Shown one piece after another: positions 6,708 to 7,979 of a stretch of 7,979 nt of DNA; positions within the stretch are counted from its first letter, which is position 1, and each line of letters begins with the position of its first letter. Location of the stretch: contig DITX01000025.1 in NCBI GenBank assembly GCA_002422225.1, positions 1 through 7,979 on the forward strand, in the 5' to 3' direction. Source of the DNA: Gammaproteobacteria bacterium UBA6173 (GTDB lineage: Bacteria; Pseudomonadota; Gammaproteobacteria; Pseudomonadales; Pseudohongiellaceae). The notes under the pieces were generated by a model that saw nothing but the letters and a program-made list of their open reading frames with translations, ran no database searches and was not told the origin of the DNA. The position numbers and the translations under genes are program-made.

Positions 6708-6713
6708 AAGGAG
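6708..6713 (+). promoter_or_regulatory. groES ribosome binding site
   Basis: AAGGAG is an almost complete Shine-Dalgarno sequence. It lies ten bases before ATG 6724 but only one base before the in-frame GTG 6715, which decides in favour of the ATG as the groES start. Confidence 0.85.
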
Positions 6714-6723
6714 AGTGCGAATA

Positions 6724-7014
6724 ATGAAAATTCGACCATTGCAAGACCGTGTTGTTGTTCGTCGCAAGGAAGAAGAGACCAAAACAGCCGGTGGTATAGT
6801 GCTGCCAGGTTCTGCGGCTGAAAAGCCTGCACAAGGCGAAGTACTTGCTGTAGGCCCCGGTAAAATCATGGAAAACGGCGAAAAGCGCCCGGTTGATCTG
6901 AAAGTGGGCGACACAGTTGTGTTCGGCAAATACGCCAGCAACACCGTCAAGATCGGCGACGAAGAGTTGCTGATTCTGAGCGAAAACGAAATTTACGGTG
7001 TGATCGAGAAGTAA
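6724..7014 (+). CDS. groES: Co-chaperonin GroES (Hsp10)
   Basis: The 96-residue protein forms the heptameric lid that caps GroEL and closes the folding chamber in the cytoplasm. It begins MKIRPLQDRVVVRR and carries the mobile loop with the GroEL-contacting IVL tripeptide (residues 25-27, in KTAGGIVLPG), then GEVLAVGPGK, DLKVGDTVVFGKY and the ending NEIYGVIEK. Length is normal for the family (94-97). A GTG nine bases upstream is in frame and would add MRI, but the ribosome binding site fits only the ATG. It is driven by the heat-shock promoter at 6586-6613 and is followed after 78 bases by groEL in the usual two-gene operon. Codon choice looks like that of a highly expressed gene. Confidence 0.98.
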   Translation: MKIRPLQDRVVVRRKEEETKTAGGIVLPGSAAEKPAQGEVLAVGPGKIMENGEKRPVDLKVGDTVVFGKYASNTVKIGDEELLILSENEIYGVIEK

Positions 7015-7028
7015 GACTGGCTCACACG

Positions 7029-7055
7029 GCCGGCCCCCTTGATTGCTGGGCTGGC
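7029..7055 (+). other. Intercistronic hairpin between groES and groEL
   Basis: GCCGGCCC (7029-7036) can pair with GGGCTGGC (7048-7055), giving eight base pairs including one G-U, around an 11-base loop. No T-run follows, so it is not a classical terminator. A stable hairpin here could protect or mark a processing point in the mRNA and adjust groES to groEL ratios; this role is inferred. Confidence 0.5.
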
Positions 7056-7092
7056 GACATATTCATCATTTGAAGTATAAGGAAGAGAGAAC

Positions 7093-7979
7093 ATGGCTAA
7101 AGACGTAAAATTTGGTGACGCCGCCCGTCAGAAACTGCTGACCGGTGTAAATATCCTGGCTGACGCCGTAAAAGTTACTTTGGGCCCAAAAGGCCGTAAT
7201 GTGGTTCTGGACAAGTCATTTGGTGCCCCAACAGTGACCAAAGACGGCGTATCCGTAGCCAAAGAAATCGAGTTGAAAGACAAGTTTGAAAACATGGGCG
7301 CGCAGATGGTAAAGGAAGTTGCTTCCCAAACCTCTGACGTGGCCGGTGACGGCACCACCACTGCAACAGTGCTGGCTCAGGCAATCCTGAACGAAGGCAT
7401 GAAGTCAGTGGCTGCTGGCATGAACCCTATGGACCTGAAGCGCGGTATCGACAAAGCCGTCAAAGCACTGGTCGCTGAAATTGGCAAAATCTCTACCCCT
7501 TGTACTGACTCCAAGTCGATTGCACAGGTTGGTACCATCTCCGCCAACTCTGATAGTGATGTCGGTCAGATCATTGCTGATGCCATGGAAAAAGTGGGCA
7601 AAGAAGGCGTGATCACTGTTGAAGAAGGCTCTGGCTTCGACAACGAACTGCAAGTGGTTGAAGGTATGCAGTTTGACCGCGGTTACCTGTCTCCTTATTT
7701 CATCAACAATCAGGACAATATGAGCGCGGAACTTGAAAACCCGTTCATCCTGCTGGTTGATAAAAAGATCTCCAACATCCGTGAAATGCTGCCATTGCTG
7801 GAAGGCGTTGCCAAATCTGGCCGTCCACTGCTGGTCATCGCAGAAGACGTAGAAGGCGAAGCGCTGGCGACATTGATCGTCAACAACATGCGCGGTATCG
7901 TCAAAGTGGCTGCTGCCAAGGCGCCAGGTTTTGGCGATCGTCGTAAAGCCATGCTGGAAGACATCGCTGTGCTCACAGG
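7093..7979 (+). CDS. groEL: Chaperonin GroEL (Hsp60), N-terminal part, cut by the window end
   Basis: The reading frame runs open to the window edge, giving 295 complete codons of an expected ~545. GroEL is the tetradecameric ATP-driven folding chamber of the cytoplasm. The equatorial domain shows MAKDVKFGDAAR, the nucleotide-binding VKVTLGPKGRNVVLD (residues 26-40) and GDGTTTATV (85-93), where D86 corresponds to catalytic D87 of E. coli. The intermediate-domain segment includes ISANSD and VGKEGVITVEEG. The apical domain begins around LQVVEGMQFDRGYLSPYF, continues with PLLVIAEDVEGEALATL and reaches KAPGFGDRRKAMLEDIA. All visible motifs are intact. A strong AAGGAAGAG ribosome binding site (7079-7087) precedes the ATG. 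The remainder, including the C-terminal equatorial half and any Gly-Met tail, lies outside the window. Confidence 0.98.
   Translation, partial: MAKDVKFGDAARQKLLTGVNILADAVKVTLGPKGRNVVLDKSFGAPTVTKDGVSVAKEIELKDKFENMGAQMVKEVASQTSDVAGDGTTTATVLAQAILNEGMKSVAAGMNPMDLKRGIDKAVKALVAEIGKISTPCTDSKSIAQVGTISANSDSDVGQIIADAMEKVGKEGVITVEEGSGFDNELQVVEGMQFDRGYLSPYFINNQDNMSAELENPFILLVDKKISNIREMLPLLEGVAKSGRPLLVIAEDVEGEALATLIVNNMRGIVKVAAAKAPGFGDRRKAMLEDIAVLT

Noticed and set aside
6715..6723. GTG start for groES
   Set aside because: It is one base from the Shine-Dalgarno sequence; ATG 6724 has proper spacing and the usual N-terminus.

Overview
The window looks like the chromosome of a gammaproteobacterium, probably a relative of Pseudomonadales/Cellvibrionales. 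The main clue is gene order. From memory, the Pseudomonas aeruginosa PA4385-PA4397 region holds groEL, groES, fxsA, ampG, yajQ and panE. The same genes occur here in a compact form, panE diverging from yajQ-ampG-fxsA and followed by groES-groEL. The long, roughly 14-helix AmpG also matches the Pseudomonas type. No mobile element, tRNA, rRNA or CRISPR was seen, and no gene-free stretch exceeds 300 bases.

Layout. Bases 68-724 (minus) hold the decayed remains of an exported HpcH/HpaI-family aldolase. Its start codon appears lost (ATG to ATA), the middle third is deleted and an in-frame TAA marks the junction. Bases 882-3801 (minus) form a tight three-gene operon: panE (ketopantoate reductase), a FecCD/BtuC-type permease and a BtuD/FecE-type ATPase. 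There is no periplasmic binding-protein gene in the window. A 53-bp gap (3802-3854) separates panE from yajQ and carries an overlapping, nearly symmetrical -10 element that could serve both directions. Bases 3855-6561 (plus) are yajQ, ampG and fxsA with gaps of 8 and 5 bp, probably one transcript. Bases 6562-6723 carry a clear heat-shock (sigma-32 type) promoter with an upstream T10 tract. groES (6724-7014) and groEL (7093 to the window end, cut off) follow, with a stable hairpin between them.

Functionally the region is mostly housekeeping: pantothenate/CoA synthesis, uptake of an iron-chelate or corrinoid-type substrate, a nucleotide-binding regulator (YajQ), muropeptide recycling (AmpG), an inner-membrane FxsA protein and the essential chaperonin. 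I did not find a previously undescribed system. The points most worth a second look are the aldolase pseudogene, the shared panE/yajQ promoter with a possibly leaderless panE mRNA, the pairing of panE with an ABC importer lacking its binding protein, and the groESL control elements.
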